A stretch of DNA of 64,000 nucleotides from Polaribacter sp. ALD11 (GCF_002831685.1 NZ_CP025119.1:2130001-2194000); one strand, 5' to 3'. Counted from the stretch's first letter, positions 46,880-55,816 are shown. Made by a program: numbers and translations. The notes: generated by a model from the sequence alone, not told the origin.

Positions 46880-49800
46880 TTATTTATATTTCTTCTTTTC
46901 AATCATATAATAAACCAAAGGCACAACTAATAAAGTTAACACGGTAGAAACAATGGTTCCACCCATTAATGAAATAGCCAATCCTTGAAAAATTGGATCA
47001 AATAATATCACAAAGGCTCCAATAACAACCGTTCCTGCTGTTAATAAAATAGGAGTAGTTCTTACGGCTCCAGCTTCAATACAAGCTTGTTTTAAAGGAA
47101 TTCCTTCCTCAGTTCTTAAGTTGATAAAATCGATTAATAAAACTGAATTCCGAACCATAATTCCTGCCAGCGCTATCATTCCGATAAATGACGTTGCTGT
47201 AAAAAATGCGCCCATAATCCAGTGTCCTAAAATAATTCCGATTAATGATAACGGAATTGCAACCATCATTACAATAGGTGCTTTAAAGTTTTGAAACCAG
47301 CCAACAATTAAGATATAAATTAAGATAATTGCTCCTAAAAATGCGATTCCTAAATCTCTAAAAACTTCTAAAGTAATTTGCCATTCTCCATCCCATTTTA
47401 CCGTATAATTATCTTCAAAATCTGGTTGTCCCAAATACATTTCGTTTAACTCGTAACCTTTTGGTAACGGAATTTCTTTCAACTTTTCTTCCATTCCTAA
47501 AATTGCGTATGCAGGACTTTCTAATTCCCCAGCCATATCTGCCAGCACATACACAACACGTTTTTGGTTTTTACGATAAATACTTTTCGCAGCAATGGTT
47601 TCTTTAATTTCCACTAAATCCGCAATTGGAACTTGATTTCCTTGTTTAGAAGTTACTTTTAGTTGAGAAATATCTGAAATGGTAGATTTTTCTTTTTCAT
47701 CTAAAGTCAACACCAACCCAACTTGATTCACAGCGGTTTCATCATACAAAGTTGTAATAGGTCTGTTAGACAAAGCCATATTCATGGTATATGCAATTTG
47801 CTGCGGAGCAACTCCATACAACATTGCTTTTTCTTTATTAATTTCGAATTGATATTCAATTTGATCGTCTTCTACCATCCAATCGATATCCACAACATCA
47901 GCTGTATTTTTTAAGATATTTTGAATACTATTCGCAATTTTAATTTGCTCTTCATAATTAGGTCCATAAACCTCAGCTACAATTGTAGATAATACTGGTG
48001 GTCCTGGCGGAACTTCAACTAACTTTACATTCGCATTATATTTTGCTGCAATTCGCTGTATTTCTGGTCGTAATAATTTTGCAATTCCATGACTCTGAAT
48101 TGTTCGTTCTCCTTTATCAATCAAGTTTACTTGAATATCTGCCATATTAGATCCGCCACGCAAATCGTAATGACGTACCAAACCGTTAAAAGTAATCGGT
48201 GCAGAAGTACCAACATAATTCTGATAATTAACAACTTCTGGTCTTGTAGACAAATACTGTGCAATTTCTTGGGTTACAACCCCCGTTCTTTCTAAAGTGG
48301 TGCCTTCTGGCATATCTATTACAACCTGAAACTCATTTTTATTATCAAAAGGTAACATTTTAACAGCTACAGAATTGGTAAAAAACAATACCATTGTTGC
48401 CATTAATACAACGAATGTTCCCCCTAAAAACAACCACCTTTTCGATTTATTTTCTAATAATGGTCTTTCAAATTTGTTATAAATTTTATAAATAAAACTT
48501 TCTTCTAAAGGTTTTTCTACTTTCTCTATGTCTCCTTTTTTATCTTTTTCTCTTAAGAAAATATACCCTAAATAAGGTGTAATTGTTAAGGCAACAAATA
48601 AGGATAAAATCATTGCTATGGAAGCTCCAATTGGCATTGGTGCCATATAAGGCCCCATTAAACCAGACACAAAAGCCATTGGTAAAACAGAAGCAATCAC
48701 TGTAAAAGTTGCTAAAATTGTAGGGTTCCCAACTTCATTAATTGCATATAAAGCAGCTTGTTTAAACGGCAAGCGTTTCATCTTAAAATGCCTATGCATA
48801 TTTTCTGCAATAATTATGGAATCATCTACCACAATACCGGTAACAAATACCAACGCAAACAACGTAATTCTGTTTAGCGTATAATCCATCATATAATAAC
48901 TCAACAATGTTAAAGCAAACGTAATTGGTACTGATAAAAACACTACCAAACCACCACGCCAACCCATTGCCAGCATCACAACCAATGTTACTGCAAAGAT
49001 AGAACCGATAAGATGCCATAATAATTCCGACACTTTATTAGAAGCGGATTCCCCGTAATTCCTAGTCACTTCTACATGCACATCATCCGGAATTAAAGTA
49101 CTTCTTAAATGGTCTACTTTGGTTAAAATAACTTCAGCAATTTTCATGGCATCTGCGCCTTTTCTTTTGGCAACAGAAATTGTTACTGCAGGGTATTCAG
49201 ATTTGTAAGTAGTAGATTTTTCACTCCCTTTTCCAAAACCTAAAGACACATAATTCAGCGGAACCTCTGGTCCATCAACAATATTGGCAATTTGTTTTAA
49301 ATAAATAGGTCTGTTCTGTTGTACACCAACCACTAAATTTTCTACGTCCTTTGTAGATGTTAAAAACTTTCCGGTAGTCACTAAAAATTCCGTATCATTT
49401 TTATCAAAACTACCTGAATTTAATTGTGTGTTATTGGCTTTTATCATTTTAGAAACCGACAAAAAATCTAGCCCACTTGCAGCCAGTTTATCTTTATCTA
49501 AAACCACACGTAATTGACGATTTCTTCCGCCTATTTTATGCGTAACAGAAACATCATTTACCTTTTTAATTTCATTTTCTAATTCTTGCGCCATTTGACC
49601 TAATTGATAATCGCTGTAGTTTTCACTCCACAATGTCAATCCCAACATCGGCACATCATCAATAGCACGCGTTTTAACCAACGGAAACGTAACACCTGCA
49701 GGCATTTGATCCATGTGTTTGTTAATTTCATTGTATAATTTCACAAAAGAACGCTCAATATCTTCGCCCACATAAAACTGCACAATTACCATTGCTTTTT

Positions 49801-50074
49801 CATTCATAGAAGTAGAATACACATACTCTACACCCTTAATATTCGAAATTAATTTCTCTAAAGGTTTTACAACTCTCGTTTCTATTTCTTTAGGACTCGC
49901 TCCTGGATACCCCACAAAAATATCTGCCATTGGCACATCTATTTGTGGCTCCTCTTCCCTCGGAATTAAAAACGAAGCGTACACACCAACCACCATAAAA
50001 ACGATCATTAGCAACACAGTCAGTTTCGATCCAATAAAGACTTTTGCAATTTTTCCAGCTAAACCTTCTTTCAT
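46880..50074 (-). CDS. RND efflux transporter, inner-membrane permease
   Basis: A 1064-residue RND pump of AcrB/CusA type with 12 TM helices and two large periplasmic loops. FLIPREEEPQIDVPMADIFV near residue 40 and GYPGASPKEIETRVVKPLEK are typical of the N-terminus, and VTGIVVDDSIIIAENMHRHF in TM4 carries the paired Asp of the proton relay. LIGIILGHWIMGAFFTATSF and GIMVRNSVLLIDFINLR follow in the second half. It exports toxic compounds from periplasm or inner membrane using the proton gradient, with the adaptor and TolC-like protein encoded just upstream. The heavy-metal or hydrophobe class cannot be decided by eye. The 172-bp spacer before it holds a hairpin and direct repeats. Confidence 0.95.
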   Translation of the reverse strand: MKEGLAGKIAKVFIGSKLTVLLMIVFMVVGVYASFLIPREEEPQIDVPMADIFVGYPGASPKEIETRVVKPLEKLISNIKGVEYVYSTSMNEKAMVIVQFYVGEDIERSFVKLYNEINKHMDQMPAGVTFPLVKTRAIDDVPMLGLTLWSENYSDYQLGQMAQELENEIKKVNDVSVTHKIGGRNRQLRVVLDKDKLAASGLDFLSVSKMIKANNTQLNSGSFDKNDTEFLVTTGKFLTSTKDVENLVVGVQQNRPIYLKQIANIVDGPEVPLNYVSLGFGKGSEKSTTYKSEYPAVTISVAKRKGADAMKIAEVILTKVDHLRSTLIPDDVHVEVTRNYGESASNKVSELLWHLIGSIFAVTLVVMLAMGWRGGLVVFLSVPITFALTLLSYYMMDYTLNRITLFALVFVTGIVVDDSIIIAENMHRHFKMKRLPFKQAALYAINEVGNPTILATFTVIASVLPMAFVSGLMGPYMAPMPIGASIAMILSLFVALTITPYLGYIFLREKDKKGDIEKVEKPLEESFIYKIYNKFERPLLENKSKRWLFLGGTFVVLMATMVLFFTNSVAVKMLPFDNKNEFQVVIDMPEGTTLERTGVVTQEIAQYLSTRPEVVNYQNYVGTSAPITFNGLVRHYDLRGGSNMADIQVNLIDKGERTIQSHGIAKLLRPEIQRIAAKYNANVKLVEVPPGPPVLSTIVAEVYGPNYEEQIKIANSIQNILKNTADVVDIDWMVEDDQIEYQFEINKEKAMLYGVAPQQIAYTMNMALSNRPITTLYDETAVNQVGLVLTLDEKEKSTISDISQLKVTSKQGNQVPIADLVEIKETIAAKSIYRKNQKRVVYVLADMAGELESPAYAILGMEEKLKEIPLPKGYELNEMYLGQPDFEDNYTVKWDGEWQITLEVFRDLGIAFLGAIILIYILIVGWFQNFKAPIVMMVAIPLSLIGIILGHWIMGAFFTATSFIGMIALAGIMVRNSVLLIDFINLRTEEGIPLKQACIEAGAVRTTPILLTAGTVVIGAFVILFDPIFQGLAISLMGGTIVSTVLTLLVVPLVYYMIEKKKYK

Positions 50075-50118
50075 TTTATTCTATTTTTTGGGCGTTTTAA
50101 CAGGCTATTCGTTGCAAT

Positions 50119-50150
50119 CTTTTTTTGCCATATATGGCAGCAAAAAAAGG
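50119..50150 (-). repeat. Hairpin-forming inverted repeat between adaptor and RND permease genes
   Basis: The centre TGCCATATATGGCA (50126-50139) is a perfect palindrome. TTTTTTTGC (50120-50128) can also pair with GCAAAAAAA (50140-50148). In the minus-strand transcript this is a 9-bp stem with loop about 38-54 nt... of the leader before the permease start at 50074. It could be a processing site, partial terminator or operator that changes the adaptor-to-pump ratio. Confidence 0.45.
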
Positions 50151-50212
50151 ATTTACACTACTATCCTTAACGCGACAATTCTTATTCTTAACTAAATTTG
50201 TTATTTTATTTT

Positions 50213-50238
50213 ACTGTCAACTGAGACTGTAAACTGAA
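50213..50238. repeat. Short tandem direct repeat after the adaptor gene
   Basis: ACTGTCAACTGAG (50213-50225) is followed directly by ACTGTAAACTGAA (50226-50238), a two-copy 13-bp repeat with two mismatches, 9 bp beyond the adaptor stop. It is non-coding low-complexity sequence of the kind seen again in the other spacer of this operon. Confidence 0.5.
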
Positions 50239-50246
50239 TACTCTTT

Positions 50247-51326
50247 TTATTGAACACGAACTTTAGCTCCGTTAAACAACTTTCCATCCGCAGAAACAAT
50301 GTAAGATTCATCAGCATTTAAACCAGATAAAACCTCCACTTCATCTCCATACGCTCTTCCTAAACGCAACCAACGCAATAGCGCTGTATTAGTTTGACTT
50401 ACTGTATAAACACCAGATAATTGTCCGTTTTTAACAATTGCATCTGCAGGAATTAAAACCAACTCAGACTTTGCTTTTCTCTCTACCGGAAACTGAACCG
50501 TAGCAAACATACCAGATAAAATAGCTGCATCCGTTTTCTCTAAATTGACTTTCACTAAATACTGTCCTCCCGTGTTTTTAGCAGAAGTACTTACTTCTAT
50601 TACTTTTCCTTTGATGGTTTTTTCTAAAGATTTTACTAAAACACTTACAGTAGTTCCTTTCTTAATTTGTGAAATCTCCGTTTCTGGCACCATTGCAAGT
50701 ACTTCAAACTCCTTAGGCGTTTCTAAACTAATTAATGGTATTCCTGGGTTTGCCATATCTCCACTATCAATATTTTTACGCGTAACTACACCAGAAAAAG
50801 GAGCCGTAATATTAGAATATGCCAATTGTGCATTAATTTCATTCTTCTTTTGATTTGCAGCTTCTAAACCCGCTTTTGCCATTTGGTAATTAGCCCTCAT
50901 GTCGTCCATTTCTTTTTGAGTAACACTTGCACTCGCAAATAAACTTTTAAAACGATTGTAATTTTTTTCAGCATTTGCAAAGGCAGTTTTAGCCTGTGTT
51001 ATTCCTGCGTTTGCTTGTCCTTTTTGGGCTTGTAAATCTGTATTATTAATAGAAATTAATAATTGTCCTTTTCTAACCTTATCGCCAACATTTACGTGTA
51101 CATTCTTTACATAACCCATTACTCTTGTACTTAAATCTGCACTGTTAGTTGCTTGTATTTTTCCACTTACAGACAAAAAAGGGTTGCTGTTATTTACTGT
51201 AACTTTACTAGTTGTAATTTTAATTACAGGTGTAGTATCTACTGTTACTTTCTTTTCTTCACTTCCACAACTCGTCATGAATACTGATGCTGTAATTAGT
51301 ACTAATAAGAATAAATATTTTTTCAT
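50247..51326 (-). CDS. RND efflux periplasmic adaptor (membrane fusion) lipoprotein
   Basis: A 359-residue protein from the chosen start MKKYLFLLVLITASVFMTSC, a lipoprotein signal with the lipidated Cys near residue 20. The longer frame from 51368 adds a non-signal leader that reads into a repeat, so 51326 is preferred. It shows the biotinyl-lipoyl-like halves VHVNVGDKVRKGQLLISINN and ITAPFSGVVTRKNIDSGDMA either side of a coiled-coil hairpin (about 95-160), then the beta-barrel domain with GMFATVQFPV. It bridges the RND pump and TolC-like channel. It is the second gene of the tolC-adaptor-RND-DUF2892 operon. Confidence 0.93.
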   Translation of the reverse strand: MKKYLFLLVLITASVFMTSCGSEEKKVTVDTTPVIKITTSKVTVNNSNPFLSVSGKIQATNSADLSTRVMGYVKNVHVNVGDKVRKGQLLISINNTDLQAQKGQANAGITQAKTAFANAEKNYNRFKSLFASASVTQKEMDDMRANYQMAKAGLEAANQKKNEINAQLAYSNITAPFSGVVTRKNIDSGDMANPGIPLISLETPKEFEVLAMVPETEISQIKKGTTVSVLVKSLEKTIKGKVIEVSTSAKNTGGQYLVKVNLEKTDAAILSGMFATVQFPVERKAKSELVLIPADAIVKNGQLSGVYTVSQTNTALLRWLRLGRAYGDEVEVLSGLNADESYIVSADGKLFNGAKVRVQ

Positions 51327-51340
51327 TTGTTTAATTTTTA

Positions 51341-51366
51341 TAGGTCGCGACTGCGCTAGACCTGAC
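51341..51366. repeat. GC-rich imperfect palindrome in the spacer upstream of the adaptor gene
   Basis: TAGGTCGCGACTGCGCTAGA and the following CCTGAC contain AGGTC and GACCT arms around a GCGACTGCGC-like core, within otherwise very AT-rich spacer. I remember closely similar sequences recurring between genes in flavobacterial genomes, so it may be a dispersed repeat, but only this copy is visible here. The minus-strand transcript carries it 15 nt upstream of the adaptor ATG. Confidence 0.4.
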
Positions 51367-51455
51367 AAGTTTTTTAAAGTTTATTTTTTTACTGAAAACA
51401 GCAACTCTCAACTGCAAAGTATTTCCAACCAGAAATACACAAACAACTGTCTTGA

Positions 51456-51483
51456 TTCTTGGTTCTTAATTCTTGTTTCTCTT
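51456..51483. repeat. Heptad microsatellite between tolC and the adaptor gene
   Basis: Four successive 7-bp units TTCTTGG, TTCTTAA, TTCTTGT and TTCTCTT (51456-51483) end at the base before the tolC stop codon. Their length could vary by slippage. Confidence 0.5.
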
Positions 51484-52788
51484 TTATTCTTTTGTTAAAA
51501 ACTCTAAATACGTTTGTGTGTAATTATATTGATAAATTGTTTGGTAATATTCCAATTGCTTTTGTGCAAACTGGGTTTCCGCCATTAATAAATCTGACGT
51601 TTTTTCTAATCCTTCTTTAAATCTATTTTTTCTAATTCTTAAAGATTCTTCAGATTGCTGTACTGCCAAATCGGTTAATTCTAAGCTATTTTTGGCAGCT
51701 ACTAATTGACGTTTTACTTTGTTCAATTCTAAATTACTTTTAGACACATATTGGTTGTATTCTAACTTTGATTTTTCGAATTCGGCTTTACTTTTCTGAG
51801 CTTTACCAAAACGTTTAGATCCTTGAAAAAGATCCCAACTTAATTGTGCCCCAATTAAATAGCCAGTTGCACTTCCTTTAAAAATTTTATTATCATATAT
51901 TTCATAACTTCCAAAGGCATTTAAACGAGGTAAAAAAGCCATTCTAGCCGCTTTATTCATTGCTTCATATCCTTTAGAAGCTAATTGCATCGCTTTTATA
52001 TCAGCTCTGTTCTCAGAAATAGTTTTGTTAATAACATTAAAATTAGAAACTGTTAAACTTTCCGTTGGTTGATACACAACATCACTTTCATCATTCATTA
52101 AAAATGATAGATAATTAGAGGAATTTTTAACATTACTTTTTGCAGTTTGCAACTGATTTTTAACTTCTATAACACGTATCTCTACATTTAAAACATCTGC
52201 TCGTTGTAAAATTCCTTGTTTAAAACTATTAGTTGCCATTTTATTATTTGAATTTGCAGCCTCTAACGCTTTTTCTAAAACAAAAACGGCTTTATATGCT
52301 AACTGCAACTGCATGTACGCTTTTCCAACTTCAAAAACCAAATAATCTTGTGTACGCTCTGTTTTTAAAGACATTGCTTCCGTTTTAGATTTTGCTGCTT
52401 TTCTTTGATAAAAGCCGTCTAAATTTATTAATGGTTGCTGGATTTCAATTTTTGTTGCAAAATTTTGAGTTTTGGTTGGATCATTTAGCAAAGCAGGATT
52501 GAAATCGTTCTGGGTTAAAATTTCCTGATTTAATTTAGACCCAAAAGACATTAAAGGGTTCGTAGTTGAAATACCTGTATAACTTACTGCAATGTTTGGT
52601 AAAAACACCGCATTTGTTTGTCTGTAATCTGCTTTTGAAGCATTAAATTCTTCCTGAGAAATTTTAATAGCTGAATTGCTGCCTGCAACTTTAGTTAAGA
52701 TTTCTGCTTTTGAAATTGGTTTTATTTCTTGTGCTTGTAGAAACAATATTCCGACAAAGAAAAAAAGTATTGATATTTTGTTTTTCAT
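51484..52788 (-). CDS. TolC family outer-membrane efflux protein
   Basis: A 434-residue protein with a signal peptide (MKNKISILFFFVGILFLQAQ) and two OEP repeats made of long amphipathic helices (ISQEEFNASKADYRQTNAVFLP at about 43-64 in the first; RAARMAFLPRLNAFGSYEIY-type segment and LSWDLFQGSKRFGKAQKSKA in the second). WDLF-G-S is the usual strand motif. It forms the outer-membrane channel for the adaptor and RND pump encoded downstream. It is the first gene of the operon, with a promoter carrying a Crp/Fnr-like palindrome 52 bp upstream of the ATG. Confidence 0.93.
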   Translation of the reverse strand: MKNKISILFFFVGILFLQAQEIKPISKAEILTKVAGSNSAIKISQEEFNASKADYRQTNAVFLPNIAVSYTGISTTNPLMSFGSKLNQEILTQNDFNPALLNDPTKTQNFATKIEIQQPLINLDGFYQRKAAKSKTEAMSLKTERTQDYLVFEVGKAYMQLQLAYKAVFVLEKALEAANSNNKMATNSFKQGILQRADVLNVEIRVIEVKNQLQTAKSNVKNSSNYLSFLMNDESDVVYQPTESLTVSNFNVINKTISENRADIKAMQLASKGYEAMNKAARMAFLPRLNAFGSYEIYDNKIFKGSATGYLIGAQLSWDLFQGSKRFGKAQKSKAEFEKSKLEYNQYVSKSNLELNKVKRQLVAAKNSLELTDLAVQQSEESLRIRKNRFKEGLEKTSDLLMAETQFAQKQLEYYQTIYQYNYTQTYLEFLTKE

Positions 52789-52810
52789 AAATCTATGCTA
52801 TTAACTAGCA

Positions 52811-52855
52811 CAAAAATACATGTAGAATAAATGTTTGTCTGTAACCTATGTTACA
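52811..52855 (-). promoter_or_regulatory. Promoter of the tolC-RND operon with Crp/Fnr-like operator
   Basis: The minus strand has TATTTTTG (52811-52818), an exact -7 box, and 21 bp upstream the palindrome TGTAACCTATGTTACA (52840-52855). No -33 element is present; the palindrome lies where an activator would replace it, centred near -40. The cydAB promoter has the same layout and spacing. Confidence 0.65.
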
Positions 52856-52920
52856 CGAAAAAAAAGAAGAGTGTTTTAATAGAAGACAACAATTGTTAAT
52901 TTTAAGAGTATAAAAAACAG

Positions 52921-53229
52921 CTAATTCGTTCCTTTTTTATTCATTTTCTGACTAATTTTTTTTATAATAATGAGTACAAAAACACCTCCTAAGAATGAAA
53001 CAATACAGTTAATACTAAATAATAAACCATTAAATGTTCCATTTTGCACTATCGATTGCGGATTAAAACCCAATCGCCCAAAGGACTTTATTAAAAAGAC
53101 ACTACCAAAAACGCCCGAAATTGTATTTCCTACAATTCCAAATGAGTACTTTTTAAAAATAAAACCAGCGCTAATTGCTCCAATTATCCCTATAAAAATA
53201 CTAATTAAAGAAATTAATGTTTCTGTCAT
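52921..53229 (-). CDS. Small three-TM membrane protein next to cydB, function unknown
   Basis: A 102-residue protein with three hydrophobic, glycine-rich segments (about 3-25 LISLISIFIGIIGAISAGFI, 31-50 GIVGNTISGVFGSVFLIKSF, 68-92 LLFSINCIVSFLGGVFVLII) and a basic tail. The Gly-rich pattern recalls GlsB/YeaQ/transglycosylase-associated proteins, but I cannot assign it. It starts 15 bp after the cydB stop, so it is probably co-transcribed with cydAB. A plus-strand frame of 92 codons over the same bases is judged a shadow. Confidence 0.65.
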   Translation of the reverse strand: MTETLISLISIFIGIIGAISAGFIFKKYSFGIVGNTISGVFGSVFLIKSFGRLGFNPQSIVQNGTFNGLLFSINCIVSFLGGVFVLIIIKKISQKMNKKGTN

Positions 53230-53244
53230 AATAGTAATTATACA

Positions 53245-54318
53245 CTAATGTCCATAATCCATTTTATCGACTTTACCCCCCATTAATCTTTTTTGAATAA
53301 TCATATATACAAAAAGAAGAATAAACCCAATAACACCCCAAGTTAAAGCAACAGATAATCCATATTCAGAAGACGCAGTATTGTAGATTGTTAAATCTTC
53401 ATTAACATTATTAATTGATGGTAATATAACCGGAAAAAGTGAAGCTAAAGAAGATGTAATTCCTCCTAAAATTAATAGTGTAGACAACACAAAAGCATAA
53501 CTATCTTTTTTTATTCTTTTAATAAAAAACAACCCTACTAAACCTGTAAAATAAATAATGGGAAATACTAGTAAATACGGTTTGTGTACAAAATTATCTA
53601 AAGAATTAGGATTCACAATTTGCCATACAAATAAAGAAAATACAGTTAGTACTGCCAATGCAATATTCAACTTAAAAATAACTCCTTTCAATTTTAAATT
53701 GATAGATGAATTTGTTTTTAAAATAACCCAATTAGCACCATGAATAGCTAAAGTTACAACAGAAATTAAACCAATTATAATTGTAAACCAATCGATAACT
53801 CCAGGATGCTCTGTTAAAGGACTAAAACTACTGTTCCATAATGGCAAGAAAAAATAATGTCCTTCGTAAACAGAAATTCCATTTTCTACGCCGCCTAAAT
53901 TTACACCTCTAACAATATTTCCTAAAGCAATTCCAAAAAACAAAGCTAATAGTAAACTAGAAACTCCAAAGGATTTGTCCCAAATATCTTTCCACATCTG
54001 ATACTTAAATTGACTTCTAAATTCTAGCCCAATTGCTCTAAAAATAATTAACCACAAAACAATGATAAGCGGTAAATAGAATCCGCTAAAAACAGATGCA
54101 TAAAATGTTGGAAAAGCCATAAAAAGCATTCCCCCAGCAGCAACCAACCAAACCTCATTAGAGTCCCAAAATAAACCTGCAGATTTTGCAATTACCTCTT
54201 TGTCTTTTTCCTTTTTCGCAAAAAATAAATGAATAATTCCTGTTCCGAAATCATAGCCATCTAAAATAAAAAATACAGCTAAAACAACAGCTATTATAAT
54301 GTACCAAAATATTTCCAT
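53245..54318 (-). CDS. cydB: Cytochrome bd ubiquinol oxidase subunit II
   Basis: A 357-residue inner-membrane protein with about eight or nine TM helices. FWYIIIAVVLAVFFILDGYD is the family opening, followed by FDFG-type DFGTGIIHLF, and LFWDSNEVWLVAAGGMLFMA is the second conserved block (GxWxxNEVW type). With CydA it forms the high-affinity, proton-motive oxidase that reduces O2 with quinol electrons. It is 3 bp after cydA and 15 bp before a small membrane protein gene. Confidence 0.95.
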   Translation of the reverse strand: MEIFWYIIIAVVLAVFFILDGYDFGTGIIHLFFAKKEKDKEVIAKSAGLFWDSNEVWLVAAGGMLFMAFPTFYASVFSGFYLPLIIVLWLIIFRAIGLEFRSQFKYQMWKDIWDKSFGVSSLLLALFFGIALGNIVRGVNLGGVENGISVYEGHYFFLPLWNSSFSPLTEHPGVIDWFTIIIGLISVVTLAIHGANWVILKTNSSINLKLKGVIFKLNIALAVLTVFSLFVWQIVNPNSLDNFVHKPYLLVFPIIYFTGLVGLFFIKRIKKDSYAFVLSTLLILGGITSSLASLFPVILPSINNVNEDLTIYNTASSEYGLSVALTWGVIGFILLFVYMIIQKRLMGGKVDKMDYGH

Positions 54319-54321
54319 AGT

Positions 54322-55653
54322 TTAATGTTTTTGAAGTTTTGGACCTTCGTTAATAGTTTTACCAACTAAGACTAAAAATAATAACCCTAGTAACATATAT
54401 AAAGCTACAAAACCAAGCAACGTAAATAAAGTATTACCAGATGAAACTGTAGGCGAAACACCATCACTTGTTTTTAATAAACCATACACCAAATACGGTT
54501 GCCTTCCTAATTCTGCTGTATACCAGCCAGTAATATTTGCGATATAAGGAAACGGAACTAAAAACATAATAAACCAAAGTAATGGTTTAAAAGTGTACAA
54601 TTTTCTTCGCCATAATAAGAAAATTGCTAATACCATAACACCTATAAATATGGTTCCTAAACCAACCATTATATGATACGAATAATACAAAGCAGGTATA
54701 TTGTCTGGCAACTCTTCTTCTTTAAACTGATCCATCCCTGGAATTTGTTTGTTCCAATCTTGGTGTGTTAGAAAACTTAAGATATTAGGAACTGCAATTT
54801 TATTATCTAGTTTTTTCTCTACCATGTTTGGTTGCCCAATCAAGACAATTTCTGCCCCTGCTTCTTCGGTTTCAAAAATCCCTTCCATAGCTGCAAATGC
54901 TGCTGGTTGGTATTTTGCTACATTTTTAGCATTCCAATCTCCTGTAGGAAAAGCGACTAAGAGGCTAGAAATTAATCCGAAAATAACACCTGTTTTTAAA
55001 AATAGTTTTCCATATTCTACTTGTTTGTTTCTTAGAATGTAAAAAGCACCAATACCTGCTACCACAAAAGAAGACGTGACTACAGAAGCCATTTGATTGT
55101 GTAAAAAAGCAGGCAACAACCAAGGGTTTGTAAATAATGCTGAAAAATTCTCTAATACAAATTTACCATTGTCTAAAATTTCATACCCTACAGGATGTTG
55201 CATCCAAGCATTGGTAGCTAAGATAAACCAACCACTTGCCCAAGAACCTAAAAACACTAAAAAACCTGTTAAGAAATGTAATTTTTGTCCCATTAATTTT
55301 TCACCAAAAATAAAGAGTGCTAAAAAGGAGGATTCTAAAAAGAAAGAGAACATACCTTCCATGGCTAAAGTCTGACCGATAATGCCACCAGTTAATTCAG
55401 AAAACTTTGCCCAGTTGGTGCCAAATTGAAATTCCATCGGAATTCCTGTAACAACACCCATTGTAAAATTAATAGCAAAAATTTTCATTAGAAACTTTGC
55501 AGCATTGTTATACTTTTCATTATTATTTCTTAAATATTTCCATTTAAAAAAGACAATCAATAATGATAGTCCCATGGTTAATTGTGGAAATATATAGTGA
55601 AATGTGATAGTAAATGCAAATTGCAGCCTATCGTAAAAGATCATGTCTTCCAT
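54322..55653 (-). CDS. cydA: Cytochrome bd ubiquinol oxidase subunit I
   Basis: A 443-residue subunit, the short-Q-loop form. FYDRLQFAFTITFHYIFPQL carries the heme b595 His (His19-type), GTNWAKFSELTGGIIGQTLA the conserved helix 3 block with MEGMFSFFLESSFL following, and WFILATNAWMQHPVGYE the quinol-side motif with the next His. The heme-proximal GRQP motif appears as GRQPYLVYG, where most family members have Trp after GRQP. It reduces oxygen to water in the cytoplasmic membrane with CydB. The start ATG at 55653 is used; an alternative at 55644 would remove three residues. Confidence 0.95.
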   Translation of the reverse strand: MEDMIFYDRLQFAFTITFHYIFPQLTMGLSLLIVFFKWKYLRNNNEKYNNAAKFLMKIFAINFTMGVVTGIPMEFQFGTNWAKFSELTGGIIGQTLAMEGMFSFFLESSFLALFIFGEKLMGQKLHFLTGFLVFLGSWASGWFILATNAWMQHPVGYEILDNGKFVLENFSALFTNPWLLPAFLHNQMASVVTSSFVVAGIGAFYILRNKQVEYGKLFLKTGVIFGLISSLLVAFPTGDWNAKNVAKYQPAAFAAMEGIFETEEAGAEIVLIGQPNMVEKKLDNKIAVPNILSFLTHQDWNKQIPGMDQFKEEELPDNIPALYYSYHIMVGLGTIFIGVMVLAIFLLWRRKLYTFKPLLWFIMFLVPFPYIANITGWYTAELGRQPYLVYGLLKTSDGVSPTVSSGNTLFTLLGFVALYMLLGLLFLVLVGKTINEGPKLQKH

Positions 55654-55670
55654 AGCCTTGTTTTAGACTA

Positions 55671-55715
55671 TAAAAATACGAAGTATGAATGGAAAACCAT
55701 GTAACTTATATTACA
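55671..55715 (-). promoter_or_regulatory. Promoter of cydAB with Crp/Fnr-like operator
   Basis: The minus strand has TATTTTTA (55671-55678; -7 box with one mismatch), then 21 bp, then TGTAACTTATATTACA (55700-55715), arms TGTAA/TTACA. The palindrome is centred near -40, as for class II activation, and the spacing matches the tolC-RND promoter exactly. Oxygen- or redox-responsive control of cyd by an Fnr-family protein is expected. Confidence 0.6.
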
Positions 55716-55816
55716 AAAATAAAACACTTTTTTTTATCAAAATTTTACAAGAATAATGCAAGAACACTCAACTTAAAAGCTCTTTCTATTTTGTATAAAT
55801 GAGATTGTTTTTTTTG

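Noticed and set aside
51327..51368. The upstream Met at 51368 as start of the efflux adaptor.
   Set aside because: It would place a basic, repeat-derived leader before a complete lipoprotein signal peptide that begins at 51326.
52970..53248. A 92-codon plus-strand frame over the small membrane protein next to cydB.
   Set aside because: The minus-strand frame encodes three clean TM segments and fits the cyd operon; the plus frame is Pro/Ile/Lys-rich antisense.
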